From Paenibacillus kobensis NBRC 15729 (GTDB lineage: Bacteria > Bacillota > Bacilli > Paenibacillales > Paenibacillaceae): a stretch of 64,000 nucleotides of DNA. Position numbers and translations under genes: made by a program. This document shows, piece by piece, positions 27,375-37,201 of this stretch. Position 1 is the first letter of the stretch, and each line of letters starts with the position of its first letter. Under the pieces are notes generated by a model that worked only from the letters and a program-made list of their open reading frames with translations, was not told where the DNA came from and did no database searches. The stretch lies in the NCBI RefSeq assembly GCF_004000825.1, contig NZ_BILZ01000023.1, positions 1 to 64,000 of the forward strand. The letters run 5' to 3'.

Positions 27375-27402
27375 TAAATATTCATAATTAATATACCGAT
27401 AT
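27375..27402 (+). promoter_or_regulatory. Sigma-D promoter of the discoidin-domain gene
   Basis: TAAA (27375-27378), 16 bases, then ACCGATAT (27395-27402). It lies 31 bases before the start codon, with AAGGAGAAG between. Confidence 0.8.
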
Positions 27403-27433
27403 TGACATTATCTTATGAATAAGGAGAAGAAAG

Positions 27434-29548
27434 ATGAAAAGTAAACTATCAATTATTATGTTTTGTTTTTTGCTAATGACTTCTAGCTTAAGTTCATTAG
27501 TTTCTGCAGAAAGCACACAGGCTACTCAGATGGTTCAGGGAATGGAAGGAGTTACTCCACCTGCTGATACTACTATTACGGGAACTTCGTTTCCAGGAAC
27601 ATTAGCGGTAAATGCAATAGATGAAAATTTAAAAAGCTACTGGAGCCCAGGAAAAAGTTCCGGAACGTTGGAACTGACCTTTCCTTCCTCAGTTATGATA
27701 TCTGGCCTACAAATTGCCGCATATGCATTTCCTTCTTCTAATGAAAAATTCACCATCTACGGTTTGAAACAGGGAGAATGGATTCAGATAAATAATACTG
27801 ATTCACGTTTAGTTGAAGGGGACTCCTCGTTTCAACCTTCAATTCTAGAACCTATTGCAGTTTCACCGGACTCTTACGACGGAATTCGAATTGACATAGA
27901 TACTATCTCCAACTCTTGGGTGGCTGTCTCTGAAATTACACTCCAAACAGAAGAGGCATGTAATGGAATGGGTGGGGCCAAATTTCCAGATGGGACTACT
28001 AGTTATTCTGGTGCGAGCTATCAGCAACATACACCTAACTTAGTATTGGATTGCGACCTTAGTACATACTGGGACTCAGGTTCAAACACTGGCCAGGTCG
28101 AAATTCTATTTCCGCGATCAATTTCTATAAATGCAATACAACTCGCTGCTCACTCAAGCCCATCAGAAGATATTAAATTAACAATATACGGTTTAAAACA
28201 AGGAGTCTGGTTGCAAATTAGTACTCCTGTTTCTGTTAGGCTTCCAGATACACCCGGTAATCCAGCTATTATTAACCCTTTATCTGTAAACTGGGACAAT
28301 TATAATGGTATCAGGATTAAGATAAACGGAGCTGTTTCCTGGGCTGCATTAAATGAGGTCACTTATTATTCGAATTATAAAGATAATAGTTCATTTATTA
28401 ATATTGTCCCCAAAATGTCCAGTGATACTTCGCCAAGTGGGCGCGTCGAGTACAGTAGCGCATATTCAGCATCCTCATATGGATATTTATCTTTCGATCG
28501 TGAAAATAATGTTAACGGTTGGACTGCTGCAACAGCGCAAAACCAATGGATATCTTACCAATTTGATAATCCTAAAGTTATTACTGACTATTCGATTCGA
28601 CCATTAAACCATTCCGCAGGGCCAGCTCGTTCCCCTAAAGATTGGACATTTGAAGCATTTGATGGAGCTAACTGGATCATATTAGATGAAAAGCATAACA
28701 TTACAGATTGGCAACTAGGACAACCAAAGTATTTTACGATTTCTAATAACAATTATTACTCTAAATATAGACTTCTGATTGCCGGAATCAATGGGGGGGC
28801 ATATCTATCTATTGGTGAAATCGAATTATCAGAATCACGTACGCTTCTTACGTATAATTCTCCAACTAATTTAATAGCTCAAAAAAACAACAGTGATACA
28901 TTTTTTAGTTGGGCAAAAACGATTAATGCAGCCGGCTATAACGTATATTTAAATGGAGTCAAAGTAAACAGTACACTAATATCAGGCACCAACTATAACT
29001 TAACTGGATTGGTTAATGGTGTAACATATTCGGTCGGTGTCTCAGCCGTGTTCCCAGTTTTTGAATCTGCAAAATCTGTAATAAAATATACTCCAAGTGG
29101 ACCAAGCCAAAGTATTGTCCCTAAAATGCTGAGCAATACTTCGCCAGAAGGTTTGGTTGAATATAGCAGTATAACAAACAGTTATACTGATGGGTTTTAT
29201 GCCTTTGATCAGGTTTACAATGATTACGGATGGGCACCGAAAACACTGACAAATCAGTGGCTATCCTACCAGCTAAGTAGTCCAAAAACAATTATGAAGT
29301 ACACTATTCGACCAATAAATTATTCAGATGGTGGTAAAAGGGCTCCAAAAGACTGGACCTTCGAAGGTTACAACGGTACAACATGGGTAATCCTAGATAC
29401 TCAAAATAATGTTTCGGACTGGGTACCAAATGAAGCGAAGGAGTTTGCAGTTTCAAGCCCAGGATCTTACACTAAATACAGGATAAATGTGTTAACAAAT
29501 AATGGAGGTGTATATCTTCAAATTGGCGAGTTTGAACTTATAGAGTAA
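27434..29548 (+). CDS. Secreted multi-discoidin (F5/8 type C) protein with a fibronectin III domain
   Basis: This 704-residue protein has a signal peptide (MKSKLSIIMFCFLLMTSSL..., cleavage near VSA). Two related galactose-binding-like domains lie at about 35-178 and 180-315 (both with IYGLKQG). A discoidin domain at about 325-470 is followed by a short FN3 module at 475-555 and a second discoidin domain at 560-704 (the pair share PKDWTFE and IGE at the end). No catalytic domain is visible, so it is probably a glycan-binding or surface protein. Base use is clearly more AT-rich than its neighbours, suggesting transfer. The sigma-D promoter ties it to motility. Confidence 0.82.
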   Translation: MKSKLSIIMFCFLLMTSSLSSLVSAESTQATQMVQGMEGVTPPADTTITGTSFPGTLAVNAIDENLKSYWSPGKSSGTLELTFPSSVMISGLQIAAYAFPSSNEKFTIYGLKQGEWIQINNTDSRLVEGDSSFQPSILEPIAVSPDSYDGIRIDIDTISNSWVAVSEITLQTEEACNGMGGAKFPDGTTSYSGASYQQHTPNLVLDCDLSTYWDSGSNTGQVEILFPRSISINAIQLAAHSSPSEDIKLTIYGLKQGVWLQISTPVSVRLPDTPGNPAIINPLSVNWDNYNGIRIKINGAVSWAALNEVTYYSNYKDNSSFINIVPKMSSDTSPSGRVEYSSAYSASSYGYLSFDRENNVNGWTAATAQNQWISYQFDNPKVITDYSIRPLNHSAGPARSPKDWTFEAFDGANWIILDEKHNITDWQLGQPKYFTISNNNYYSKYRLLIAGINGGAYLSIGEIELSESRTLLTYNSPTNLIAQKNNSDTFFSWAKTINAAGYNVYLNGVKVNSTLISGTNYNLTGLVNGVTYSVGVSAVFPVFESAKSVIKYTPSGPSQSIVPKMLSNTSPEGLVEYSSITNSYTDGFYAFDQVYNDYGWAPKTLTNQWLSYQLSSPKTIMKYTIRPINYSDGGKRAPKDWTFEGYNGTTWVILDTQNNVSDWVPNEAKEFAVSSPGSYTKYRINVLTNNGGVYLQIGEFELIE

Positions 29549-29579
29549 TCAAAATAATACTGCGTCCTACATTCCTCTA

Positions 29580-29618
29580 AATAATGCCGTGCCTACATAA
29601 AGGTCCGGCATTATTTTT
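29580..29618 (+). terminator. Terminator of the discoidin gene
   Basis: AATAATGCCG and CGGCATTATT form a 10-bp stem with a 16-base loop, followed by a T-run. Confidence 0.85.
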
Positions 29619-29759
29619 AATTCACACTATTAACGATATGCTTGTCAGCGTACGACCGTTGTATTCACGATAAAGGACAAAAACTGACAATTCTATATAA
29701 AAAATTTTCAGAAAATTCACAACTAACAGAAAATACTGATGTTCGAACCTTCCTTCATA

Positions 29760-29768
29760 TGTTATAAT
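29760..29768 (+). promoter_or_regulatory. Extended -10 promoter of hpf
   Basis: TGTTATAAT is a perfect extended -10 (TGnTATAAT). No good -35 is seen at 17 bases, which such promoters can tolerate. It is 26 bases before the hpf ATG. Confidence 0.6.
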
Positions 29769-29794
29769 AAGATCAAGTAAAGGAGGAGTGCCCC

Positions 29795-30340
29795 ATGAAA
29801 TACAACATTCGAGGTCAACATATCCAAGTGACGGATGCGCTTCGCGAATACGTCGAGAAGAAAGTAGCCCGCCTGGAAAAGTATTTTGAAGCACCGATCA
29901 CCTCCGAAACGAGCGTTACCTTATCGGTAACCAAAGGATATCATGCTGTAGAGGTTACGATACCGCTGCCGGGCGTTATGCTCCGGGCAGAAGTGAAGAG
30001 CGAGGATATGTACGCTTCGATCGATGGCGTGGTGGACAAACTAGAGCGTCAAATCCGCAAGCACAAGACGAAAGTAAACCGCAAGTACCGCAATGAAAGC
30101 GGCGTAAGATCTTTTTTCAAAGAGTCTGGCTCGGCAGCGAGAGTATTGGATGAGGAGGAGGACTTCGAAGTCGTCCGCACGAAGCAAGTGACGCTCAAAC
30201 CGATGGACGTCGAGGAAGCGATTCTGCAAATGAATATGATTGGCCACAGTTTCTTTGTCTTCGCCAATGCTGATACGAAGGAAGTGAATGTCGTCTATAG
30301 ACGGAACGACGGCAAATACGGGCTAATTGAACAGAGCTGA
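29795..30340 (+). CDS. hpf: Ribosome hibernation promoting factor, long form
   Basis: This 181-residue long HPF (YvyD type) has an N-terminal ribosome-binding domain at 1-100 (MKYNIRGQHIQVTDALREYVEKK...) and a C-terminal dimerisation domain at about 125-181 (MDVEEAILQMNMIGHSFFVF). It pairs ribosomes into inactive 100S dimers in stationary phase. AAAGGAGGAG precedes the ATG. Its place before secA is conserved in Bacillales. Confidence 0.96.
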   Translation: MKYNIRGQHIQVTDALREYVEKKVARLEKYFEAPITSETSVTLSVTKGYHAVEVTIPLPGVMLRAEVKSEDMYASIDGVVDKLERQIRKHKTKVNRKYRNESGVRSFFKESGSAARVLDEEEDFEVVRTKQVTLKPMDVEEAILQMNMIGHSFFVFANADTKEVNVVYRRNDGKYGLIEQS

Positions 30341-30375
30341 TCAAGCCGATCCGGCTCCTAACTTATCGAATATTG

Positions 30376-30410
30376 AAAGCCCCTTTTCCACCTGGGAGAA
30401 GGGGCTTTAT
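30376..30410 (+). terminator. hpf terminator
   Basis: AAAGCCCCTTTTCC pairs with GGGAGAAGGGGCTTT across a short loop, then TATT. Confidence 0.82.
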
Positions 30411-30462
30411 TGCGTATAAATGGCAGACGTTGGTGCTCGTTGTTGGAAACTGTTACATTGCA

Positions 30463-30491
30463 TTGCGACAAGGTTCTCAAACTGTTACAAT
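30463..30491 (+). promoter_or_regulatory. Sigma-A promoter of secA
   Basis: TTGCGA (30463-30468), 17 bases, TACAAT (30486-30491), with TG one base before the -10. The sequence AACTGTTACA occurs twice (about 30448 and 30480), the second copy overlapping this -10. Confidence 0.75.
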
Positions 30492-30603
30492 TTAGGCATT
30501 GAGAGAAAGCGTAACCGCCCTGTTAACATCCGGTCGGATGTCGGCGGTCTGCAAGTGAAAGGCGTAATGAATAAGGGTGCGACGAAAGGTAGGGCGGTTG
30601 CTG

Positions 30604-33117
30604 ATGCTCGGATTGGTAAAGAAAATATTCGGCGATGCGAACGAACGCGAGATTAAGCGTTGTTTGAAAGTTGTCGAAGAGATTAACGCAATAGAGCCGC
30701 AATTCACGGGACTGTCGGACGAAGCGCTGCGCGCGAAGACGGCTGAATTCCGCGAGCGTCTCGAGAAAGGCGAGGAACTCGAAGATTTGCTGCCTGAGGC
30801 ATTCGCTACAGTTCGCGAAGCAGCGAAGCGTACGCTTGGCATGCGTCACTTTGACGTACAGCTGATCGGCGGCATGGTGCTTCACGACGGCAAAATTTCA
30901 GAGATGAAAACCGGTGAAGGTAAGACGCTCGTCGGTACACTGCCTGTATACTTGAACGCGTTGCTCAGCAAGGGCGTTCACGTCGTGACGGTCAACGATT
31001 ACTTGGCGCAGCGTGACAGCCAGTTGATGGGTCAGGTTTACGAGTTTCTCGGCTTGACGGTCGGCTGCAATCTGCACGGACTAACGCATGCACAGAAGCA
31101 GGAAGCTTATGCCTGCGATATCACATACGGTACGAATAATGAATTCGGTTTCGATTATCTGCGCGATAATATGGTCCTTTATAAGGAACAGATGGTACAG
31201 CGTCCGCTGTACTATGCCATCATTGACGAAGTGGACTCCATCCTCGTCGACGAAGCAAGAACGCCTCTTATTATTTCCGGTCAAGCTGCGAAGTCGACGG
31301 AGATGTATTTCGCTGCTGACCGGTTCGTCAGCAAGCTGAAGGAAGAAGAGGATTATACGGTCGATATCAAGCTGCGCAACGTCACGTTGACGGAAGCGGG
31401 CGTTGAGAAGGCAGAACGCGCGTTCAGCATCGACAACCTGTTCGATCATGCGCATGTGCTGCTGAACCACCACATTCAACAAGGTCTCAAAGCGCATGCG
31501 ATTATGCGCCGCGACGTCGACTATGTTGTACAAGACGACGAAGTCGTTATCGTCGACGAATTTACGGGCCGCCTCATGGCAGGACGCCGCTACAGCGACG
31601 GTCTGCATCAAGCGATCGAAGCAAAAGAGCAAATCAAAGTACAGAACGAGAGCATGACGCTCGCTACGATTACGTTCCAGAACTACTTCCGGATGTACCG
31701 CAAGCTGGCCGGCATGACCGGTACGGCGAAGACAGAGGAAGAGGAGTTCAAGAAGATTTACGGTCTCGAGGTCGTCCAAATTCCGACGAACCGTACGAAC
31801 ATCCGGAAGGATTCCCCGGACGTCGTATACAAATCCGAGAACGGCAAATTTAAAGCGGTCGTTGAAGAGATCGTGAAGCGCCATGCGAACAAGCAGCCAG
31901 TGCTCGTCGGTACGGTATCGATCGAGAACTCCGAGCGCGTATCCGAAATGCTGAAGAAACGCGGCATCACTCACAAAGTACTGAACGCGAAATATCATGC
32001 TGAAGAGGCGGAAATCATTTCGCGCGCAGGCCAATCGGACGCGGTTACGATTGCGACGAACATGGCGGGCCGCGGTACCGATATTTTGCTCGGCGAAGGT
32101 GTAGCTGATCTTGGCGGTCTGCATATTATCGGTACGGAACGGCATGAAAGCCGCCGGATCGACAATCAGCTGCGCGGTCGTGCTGGACGTCAAGGAGACC
32201 CGGGTTCTTCGCAATTCTATCTGTCGCTCGAAGACGAGCTGATGCGCCGTTTCGGCGCCGAGAACATTATGGGCATGATGGAGCGTCTCGGCTTCGACGA
32301 GGATCAGCCGATCGAGAGCCGTATGATTTCGCGTGCGGTAGAATCGGCACAGAAGCGGGTCGAGGGCAACAACTTCGACATGCGGAAAATCGTCCTGCAA
32401 TATGACGACGTGATGAACCAGCAGCGTGAAATTATTTATAAGCAGCGCCGTGAGGTGCTTAACTCTGAGAATATCCGGTCTATTGTTACCGAGATGATCA
32501 AGCCGGTGATCGACCGTATCGTCGAAGCGCATTGCTCCGAGGACATTCCGGAAGATTGGGATCTCCAAGCAATTGTCGATTATGTGCACGGCAACCTGCT
32601 CCAAGAAGATGCACTGACGGCAGAGCAGCTGTGGGGCAAGGAGAAAGAAGAGATTATCGAGCTGCTGAACAGCAAAGTCGAAGCTCTGTACGACGAGCGT
32701 GAAGAGCAAATCGGAACCGAGACGATGCGCGAATTCGAGAAGGTCGTCGTGCTCCGCGCCGTCGACTCCAAGTGGATGGATCATATCGATGCGATGGATC
32801 AACTCCGTCAAGGTATCCATCTTCGCGCTTACGGCGGCACCGATCCGCTGCGCGAATACCAATTCGAAGGCTTCGAGATGTTCAAGGAAATGATCGAGCA
32901 CATCCAAGAAGAAGTCGCGAAGTATATTATGAAGGCGCATGTCGAGAACAACCTCGAGCGTCAAGAAGTGGCGAAGGGGCAGACGGAATCGGGCGGCAGC
33001 GGCGAGCCGGCTGCGAAGCGTCCGGCGAAAGCGGCGGAAGAGGACCGTATCGGCCGGAACGACCCATGCCCATGCGGCAGCGGCAAGAAATATAAACTGT
33101 GCCACGGTAAGGCGTAA
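30604..33117 (+). CDS. secA: Preprotein translocase ATPase SecA
   Basis: This protein of about 837 residues is the motor of Sec export. Motifs in order are Walker [24 protein letters not shown], the DEVD box in [26 protein letters not shown], and [12 protein letters not shown]. The C-terminal zinc-binding SEC-C motif [14 protein letters not shown] contacts SecB or phospholipid. The ATG at 30604 ([11 protein letters not shown]) matches the family N-terminus; AGGGCGG lies 5 bases upstream. An earlier GTG would add an unconserved stretch. Confidence 0.98.
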   Translation: MLGLVKKIFGDANEREIKRCLKVVEEINAIEPQFTGLSDEALRAKTAEFRERLEKGEELEDLLPEAFATVREAAKRTLGMRHFDVQLIGGMVLHDGKISEMKTGEGKTLVGTLPVYLNALLSKGVHVVTVNDYLAQRDSQLMGQVYEFLGLTVGCNLHGLTHAQKQEAYACDITYGTNNEFGFDYLRDNMVLYKEQMVQRPLYYAIIDEVDSILVDEARTPLIISGQAAKSTEMYFAADRFVSKLKEEEDYTVDIKLRNVTLTEAGVEKAERAFSIDNLFDHAHVLLNHHIQQGLKAHAIMRRDVDYVVQDDEVVIVDEFTGRLMAGRRYSDGLHQAIEAKEQIKVQNESMTLATITFQNYFRMYRKLAGMTGTAKTEEEEFKKIYGLEVVQIPTNRTNIRKDSPDVVYKSENGKFKAVVEEIVKRHANKQPVLVGTVSIENSERVSEMLKKRGITHKVLNAKYHAEEAEIISRAGQSDAVTIATNMAGRGTDILLGEGVADLGGLHIIGTERHESRRIDNQLRGRAGRQGDPGSSQFYLSLEDELMRRFGAENIMGMMERLGFDEDQPIESRMISRAVESAQKRVEGNNFDMRKIVLQYDDVMNQQREIIYKQRREVLNSENIRSIVTEMIKPVIDRIVEAHCSEDIPEDWDLQAIVDYVHGNLLQEDALTAEQLWGKEKEEIIELLNSKVEALYDEREEQIGTETMREFEKVVVLRAVDSKWMDHIDAMDQLRQGIHLRAYGGTDPLREYQFEGFEMFKEMIEHIQEEVAKYIMKAHVENNLERQEVAKGQTESGGSGEPAAKRPAKAAEEDRIGRNDPCPCGSGKKYKLCHGKA

Positions 33118-33178
33118 TCTTTAGGCAGGTGTTCACACCTGCACCTGAGTGGCATTGCGCATAGCAGCACCATCAGAC

Positions 33179-33211
33179 GGCGGACGCGCGAACAATATCG
33201 CGCGGTCCGCC
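33179..33211 (+). terminator. Strong GC hairpin between secA and prfB
   Basis: GGCGGACGCGCGA pairs with TCGCGCGGTCCGCC (one bulge), a 13-bp stem, followed by TCTGTT. The U-tract is poor, so it may be a weak terminator. A second palindrome GCAGGTGTTCACACCTGC (33125-33142) lies just after the secA stop. Confidence 0.45.
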
Positions 33212-33284
33212 TCTGTTCACGTCCGGTGTCCCGCGGCATACCGTGTAGAAGAACCGGGAATTCTTAATTTGAGGTGAAGCAACC

Positions 33285-34404
33285 ATGTTGGACGTAAAGG
33301 TAAAGCAAGACCTGCGTGATATGGCGAAGCGACTCCAAGAGCTCAGGGGGTCTCTTTGACTTAGATCTTAAGCAAGAGATGATCGCGAACTTCGAGGAGA
33401 AGATGACGGCGCCGGATTTCTGGGACGATAACGACAAAGCGCAGTCGGTTATTTCGGAGATGAATGCGATCAAATCGACCGTCGAGAAATATGAGAAGTT
33501 GACGGCTGATCATGAAGATCTGATCACGATGCTGGAGCTGGCGGAAGAAGAAGGCGACGATTCGCTCGAAGCCGAGCTGACGCAAGGGGTACAATCGCTC
33601 GTTGATCGCGTTAGCGAATTCGAGCTGACGCTGCTGCTCAGCCAGCCTTATGACAAGCTTAACGCCATTCTTGAACTACATCCAGGCGCAGGCGGTACCG
33701 AGTCCCAGGACTGGGGCCAGATGCTGTACCGGATGTATACGCGCTGGGCGGAGAAGAGCGGCTTCAAAGTTGAACTGCTCGATTACTTACCGGGCGACGA
33801 AGCAGGCATTAAGAGCGTCACGATCTCGGTCAAAGGCTACAATGCATACGGCTACCTGAAGGCGGAGAAGGGCGTACACCGTCTCGTTCGCATCTCGCCG
33901 TTCGACGCATCGGGACGACGCCACACGTCATTCGTCTCTTGCGACATAATGCCGGAGATCGAGGATGACATCGAGATCGAGATAAGGACCGAGGATCTGA
34001 AGGTCGACACGTACCGTGCAAGCGGCGCGGGCGGCCAGCATATCAATAAGACGGAGTCGGCGATTCGGATTACCCACATTCCGTCAGGCATCGTCGTATC
34101 CTGCCAGACACAGCGTTCACAGATTCAGAACCGCGAGCAGGCGATGAAGATGCTTCGTTCCAAGCTGTACGAGCGCAAGATCGAAGAGCAGCAGAAGCAT
34201 CTGGCCGAGATTCGCGGCGAGCAATCCGATATTGCATGGGGCAGCCAAATCCGCTCCTACGTGTTCCACCCGTACAGCATGGTGAAGGACCATCGTACCG
34301 GCGTGGAGACGGGCAACGTCGGCGCTGTCATGGACGGCGATCTGAACGCGTTCATCGATGGATATTTGCGCAGCCAGATTAAGCAGGATGCTCCGGAGGA
34401 GTAG
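33285..34404 (+). CDS. prfB: Peptide chain release factor 2, with programmed +1 frameshift
   Basis: RF2 reads UGA/UAA stop codons. The first frame starts at ATG 33285 and runs 24 codons to an in-frame TGA (33357-33359). The site is AGGGGG-TCT-CTT-TGA-C: an internal Shine-Dalgarno (33345-33350), slippery CTT, then the stop. A +1 slip joins it to the long frame ending at 34404, giving about 372 residues. The body has the anticodon-like SPF in [12 protein letters not shown] and the catalytic GGQ in [12 protein letters not shown]. Low RF2 raises frameshifting, the known autoregulation. Confidence 0.97.
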
Positions 34405-34426
34405 AATGTAGCTGTTAATCAAACAT

Positions 34427-34461
34427 AACCCGCCAGGCGCTAAGCCAGTGGCGGGTTGTTT
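34427..34461 (+). terminator. prfB terminator
   Basis: AACCCGCCA and TGGCGGGTT form a 9-bp stem with a 13-base loop, followed by GTTTGT. Confidence 0.8.
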
Positions 34462-34672
34462 GTATTCGGGGAGTCTGCTGGAATCGCAGGGCTTCTTTAT
34501 TAAATGACGGGTTCTAAGCGGGAATGGAGACACCGAGAGACTAATCTCGCGGAAAGGCTTCATATATCCTCATCATCTGTACGATACTATCCAACGTAAG
34601 GTGTGGTTAGTATGGTCTGAGTTTTCGGTCAAATGGAACTGTTCCTTCGCTATACAGCTGGATATAATGTAA

Positions 34673-34678
34673 ATCACG
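34673..34678 (+). promoter_or_regulatory. -10-like element before the yitT family gene
   Basis: TATAAT lies 49 bases before the ATG at 34727, but no adequate -35 is seen. The rest of the 320-base prfB-yitT gap after the terminator holds no recognised feature. Confidence 0.35.
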
Positions 34679-34726
34679 CAACCGTATACATACATAAAGG
34701 TAATCGCCCAAGGAGGCACCGACATC

Positions 34727-35626
34727 ATGAACCGACCCGTATCTACCTCCGCATCGAGGCCGCGCCGCCGGCTTGCCAGCGGACCGGCTAATCCGCGCGC
34801 CCAAGCCGTCTGGGGAATCGCTCAACTGCTGCTTGGCGCGTTCATTATCGCAGCAAGCTTTAACTTATTTCTCGTCCCGAACGGTATCGCATCAGGCGGC
34901 GTCTCGGGCTTGTCGATCATCGTTAAGCAAGTGCTCGGCATTCAGCCTGCGTTCACGCAATGGACGGTCAATATTCCGCTCTTCTTCGCGGGGCTGTGGC
35001 TGCTTGGCAGAAAGTTCGCGCTGAAGACGCTTCTCGGCTCGATCATGCTGCCGCTGTTCGTTCTGCTTACGGCGCACTGGCCTCAGCCTACCGACAATGC
35101 GCTGCTTGCGGCTGTCTACGGTGGCGTTGGTGTCGGCATCGGGCTTGGACTCGTATTCCGCGGCCGCGGCTCGACAGGCGGTACGGACTTGGCTGCGCAA
35201 ATTTTGCACAAATATACGGGGCTGTCACTCGGCATAACGGTCGTCTGCTTCGACGGACTCGTTATTGCGCTTGCGGGCATCTTCATCTCTCCGGAAAATG
35301 CGCTTTACGCGCTGATCGCCCTGTTCGTGACAAGTAAGACGATCGATCTCGTTCAGACCGGATTGCAGCTGTCGAAAGTTGCCTTTATTATTAGCGATAA
35401 GTCAGAGGAACTGGCGGACGCCGTTCTGACCGATCTAGACCGGGGGCTGACTGAACTGGACGCACATGGCGGCTACACGGGACAGAAAAGGACCGTGCTG
35501 ATGGTCGTCGTCAGCCAGAATGAGGTTGCTAAGCTGAAGCGGCTCGTAAGGACGGTTGACCCGTCGGCTTTTGTCATTATTAGCAATACGGCGGAAGTCG
35601 TCGGGCAGGGATTTAAACTGGAATAG
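34727..35626 (+). CDS. YitT family membrane protein (YvjA-like)
   Basis: This 299-residue protein has a basic N-terminus, five or six transmembrane helices between about residues 25 and 215, with the family phrases LFLVPNGIASGGVSGL and RGRGSTGGTDLAAQIL. The C-terminal soluble DUF2179 domain includes RTVLMVVVSQNEVAKLKRLV and DPSAFVIIS. The B. subtilis gene after prfB in this synteny, yvjA, belongs to the same family. Transport substrate or role is not established. Confidence 0.88.
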   Translation: MNRPVSTSASRPRRRLASGPANPRAQAVWGIAQLLLGAFIIAASFNLFLVPNGIASGGVSGLSIIVKQVLGIQPAFTQWTVNIPLFFAGLWLLGRKFALKTLLGSIMLPLFVLLTAHWPQPTDNALLAAVYGGVGVGIGLGLVFRGRGSTGGTDLAAQILHKYTGLSLGITVVCFDGLVIALAGIFISPENALYALIALFVTSKTIDLVQTGLQLSKVAFIISDKSEELADAVLTDLDRGLTELDAHGGYTGQKRTVLMVVVSQNEVAKLKRLVRTVDPSAFVIISNTAEVVGQGFKLE

Positions 35627-35686
35627 CGGCTGTTACAGGAATGAATGCGGCTGAATGCTGAAAAAGTCAAAAATACCTGATAACGG

Positions 35687-35708
35687 CGCGGCTTTTGCCG
35701 CGTTTTTG
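35687..35708 (+). terminator. Terminator after the yitT family gene
   Basis: CGCGGC-TTTT-GCCGCG followed by TTTTT. Confidence 0.8.
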
Positions 35709-35711
35709 TCA

Positions 35712-35740
35712 TTGTATTTATATGAATCCGGTTGTATAAT
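35712..35740 (+). promoter_or_regulatory. Promoter of the arg operon with TGAAT half-sites
   Basis: TTGTAT, 17 bases, TATAAT gives a strong sigma-A promoter. A second, extended -10 TGGTACAAT lies at 35790-35798. TGAAT, the half-site of ArgR/AhrC ARG boxes, occurs at 35723-35727 in the spacer and again 30 bp downstream at 35753-35757. This is consistent with arginine repression, although no full ARG box is visible. Confidence 0.6.
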
Positions 35741-35930
35741 AATGCGCAGTGGTGAATAGCAACGGACTTTCCACTTTACTCCTGAAACATGGTACAATGT
35801 AAAATTAGGAATAGCCCTAAACCGTTCGGCAAGTCATGGAACCGGCATCGACCGCAAGCGCAACGAGACTGCCAGAACGACTCTATAACAACAAGATTAT
35901 CGATCTCGATAACGGATGGGAGAGACGTTT

Positions 35931-36983
35931 ATGAGCATGAATAAAGTGAACGCAGCAATCATCGGCTCGACAGGCTACGGCGGCGTAGAATTGATCCGCC
36001 TGCTGGCCAGCCACCCGCACGTCGACGTGACGTCGGTTATTTCATCTTCTAGTGAAGGAACGCCTATTGCAGAAGGGTTTCCGCATTTGACGGAGATCCG
36101 TACCGATCTGCTGGACGGCATCGATGCAAAGGCCATTCGCGCCAAAGCAGACGTTGTGTTCTTGGCAACGCCGGCGGGCGTTGCGGCTAAGCTGACGCCA
36201 GAACTGCTCGAAGCAGGACTGAAAGTGATTGATATTTCCGGCGACCACCGGTTGAAATCGCCTGCTTTGTACGAACAGTGGTACAAAAAGACGCCAGCCG
36301 ACGAGAAATATCTCGAGCAGGCCGTCTATGGCCTGGCGGAAGTATACGGCGACCGCGTACAAGGCGTTGATCTGCTTTCGAACCCGGGCTGCTTCCCGAC
36401 TGCAACGCTGCTTGGTCTCATTCCGGCAGTTGCTGCAGGCTGGATCGATCCGGCGACGATCATTATCGATGCGAAGTCTGGCGTATCCGGGGCGGGCCGC
36501 GGCGCGAGCCTTGGAACGCATTATTCGGAGCTGAATGAGAACTTCAGCGCGTACAAGATCAACAAGCATCAGCACATTCCGGAGATCGAGCAGGTGCTGT
36601 CCGACGTTGCCGGCAAGCAAGTGACGACGACGTTCACGACGCATCTCGTGCCGATGACACGCGGCATTATGTCTACGATGTACGCGACAGTGACAGGCGG
36701 TCACAAGGACGCTGATTTCGTAGAGCTGTACCGCCAGTATTATGAAGGACGCAAGTTCGTTCGCGTTCGCGGCGTAGGCCAATGGCCGAAGACGAAGGAA
36801 GTATGGGGCTCCAACTATTGCGACATCGGCTTCAGCGTGGACGAGCGTACGGGACGGGTAACGATTATCTCGGTCATCGATAACCTCGTCAAAGGCGCAG
36901 CAGGTCAAGCGATCCAGAACTTGAACCTGATGATGGGCTGGGACGAAACGCTCGGCCTCAATTTCGTACCGGCTTATCCATAA
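35931..36983 (+). CDS. argC: N-acetyl-gamma-glutamyl-phosphate reductase
   Basis: This 350-residue enzyme reduces N-acetylglutamyl phosphate to the semialdehyde (third step of ornithine synthesis). The NADP site AAIIGSTGYGGVELIRLL is at the N-terminus, and the catalytic cysteine lies in LLSNPGCFPTA. The ATG at 35931 is preferred: GGGAG ends 8 bases upstream, and an earlier in-frame ATG (35916) overlaps that ribosome site. It is first in argC-argJ-argB-argD-argF-argG-argH, separated from argJ by a structured 389-base gap. Confidence 0.96.
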   Translation: MSMNKVNAAIIGSTGYGGVELIRLLASHPHVDVTSVISSSSEGTPIAEGFPHLTEIRTDLLDGIDAKAIRAKADVVFLATPAGVAAKLTPELLEAGLKVIDISGDHRLKSPALYEQWYKKTPADEKYLEQAVYGLAEVYGDRVQGVDLLSNPGCFPTATLLGLIPAVAAGWIDPATIIIDAKSGVSGAGRGASLGTHYSELNENFSAYKINKHQHIPEIEQVLSDVAGKQVTTTFTTHLVPMTRGIMSTMYATVTGGHKDADFVELYRQYYEGRKFVRVRGVGQWPKTKEVWGSNYCDIGFSVDERTGRVTIISVIDNLVKGAAGQAIQNLNLMMGWDETLGLNFVPAYP

Positions 36984-37201
36984 GTTTCTGAGCGTGGCTC
37001 AGCGATCATGATCTCGAAGCTCGACATACATTCGATACTCGACGCTTCGAGCCCGCAACAAACTAACTTCCCGCACCTTCAAAGGGCAGCGCGAAGCGCC
37101 ATTAGAAGTCTGCAAGGTTGCAGCGACCTGCTCATAGAGCCAGGGAGCTGTCCACTCTCATAAATTAATCGTTCGATGCGACGAGACAGTTGTGGAGCGC
37201 A

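Noticed and set aside
31081-33105. Very long minus-strand open frame (674 codons) opposite secA
   Set aside because: It is a GC-driven shadow of secA: no ribosome site, odd amino-acid make-up (Arg/His/Leu rich), and complete overlap with a conserved gene.
35741-35930. T-box leader before argC
   Set aside because: No T-box sequence (UGGNACC with antiterminator) or specifier stem is visible; a small TTATCGATCTCGATAA repeat at 35897-35912 alone is not enough.
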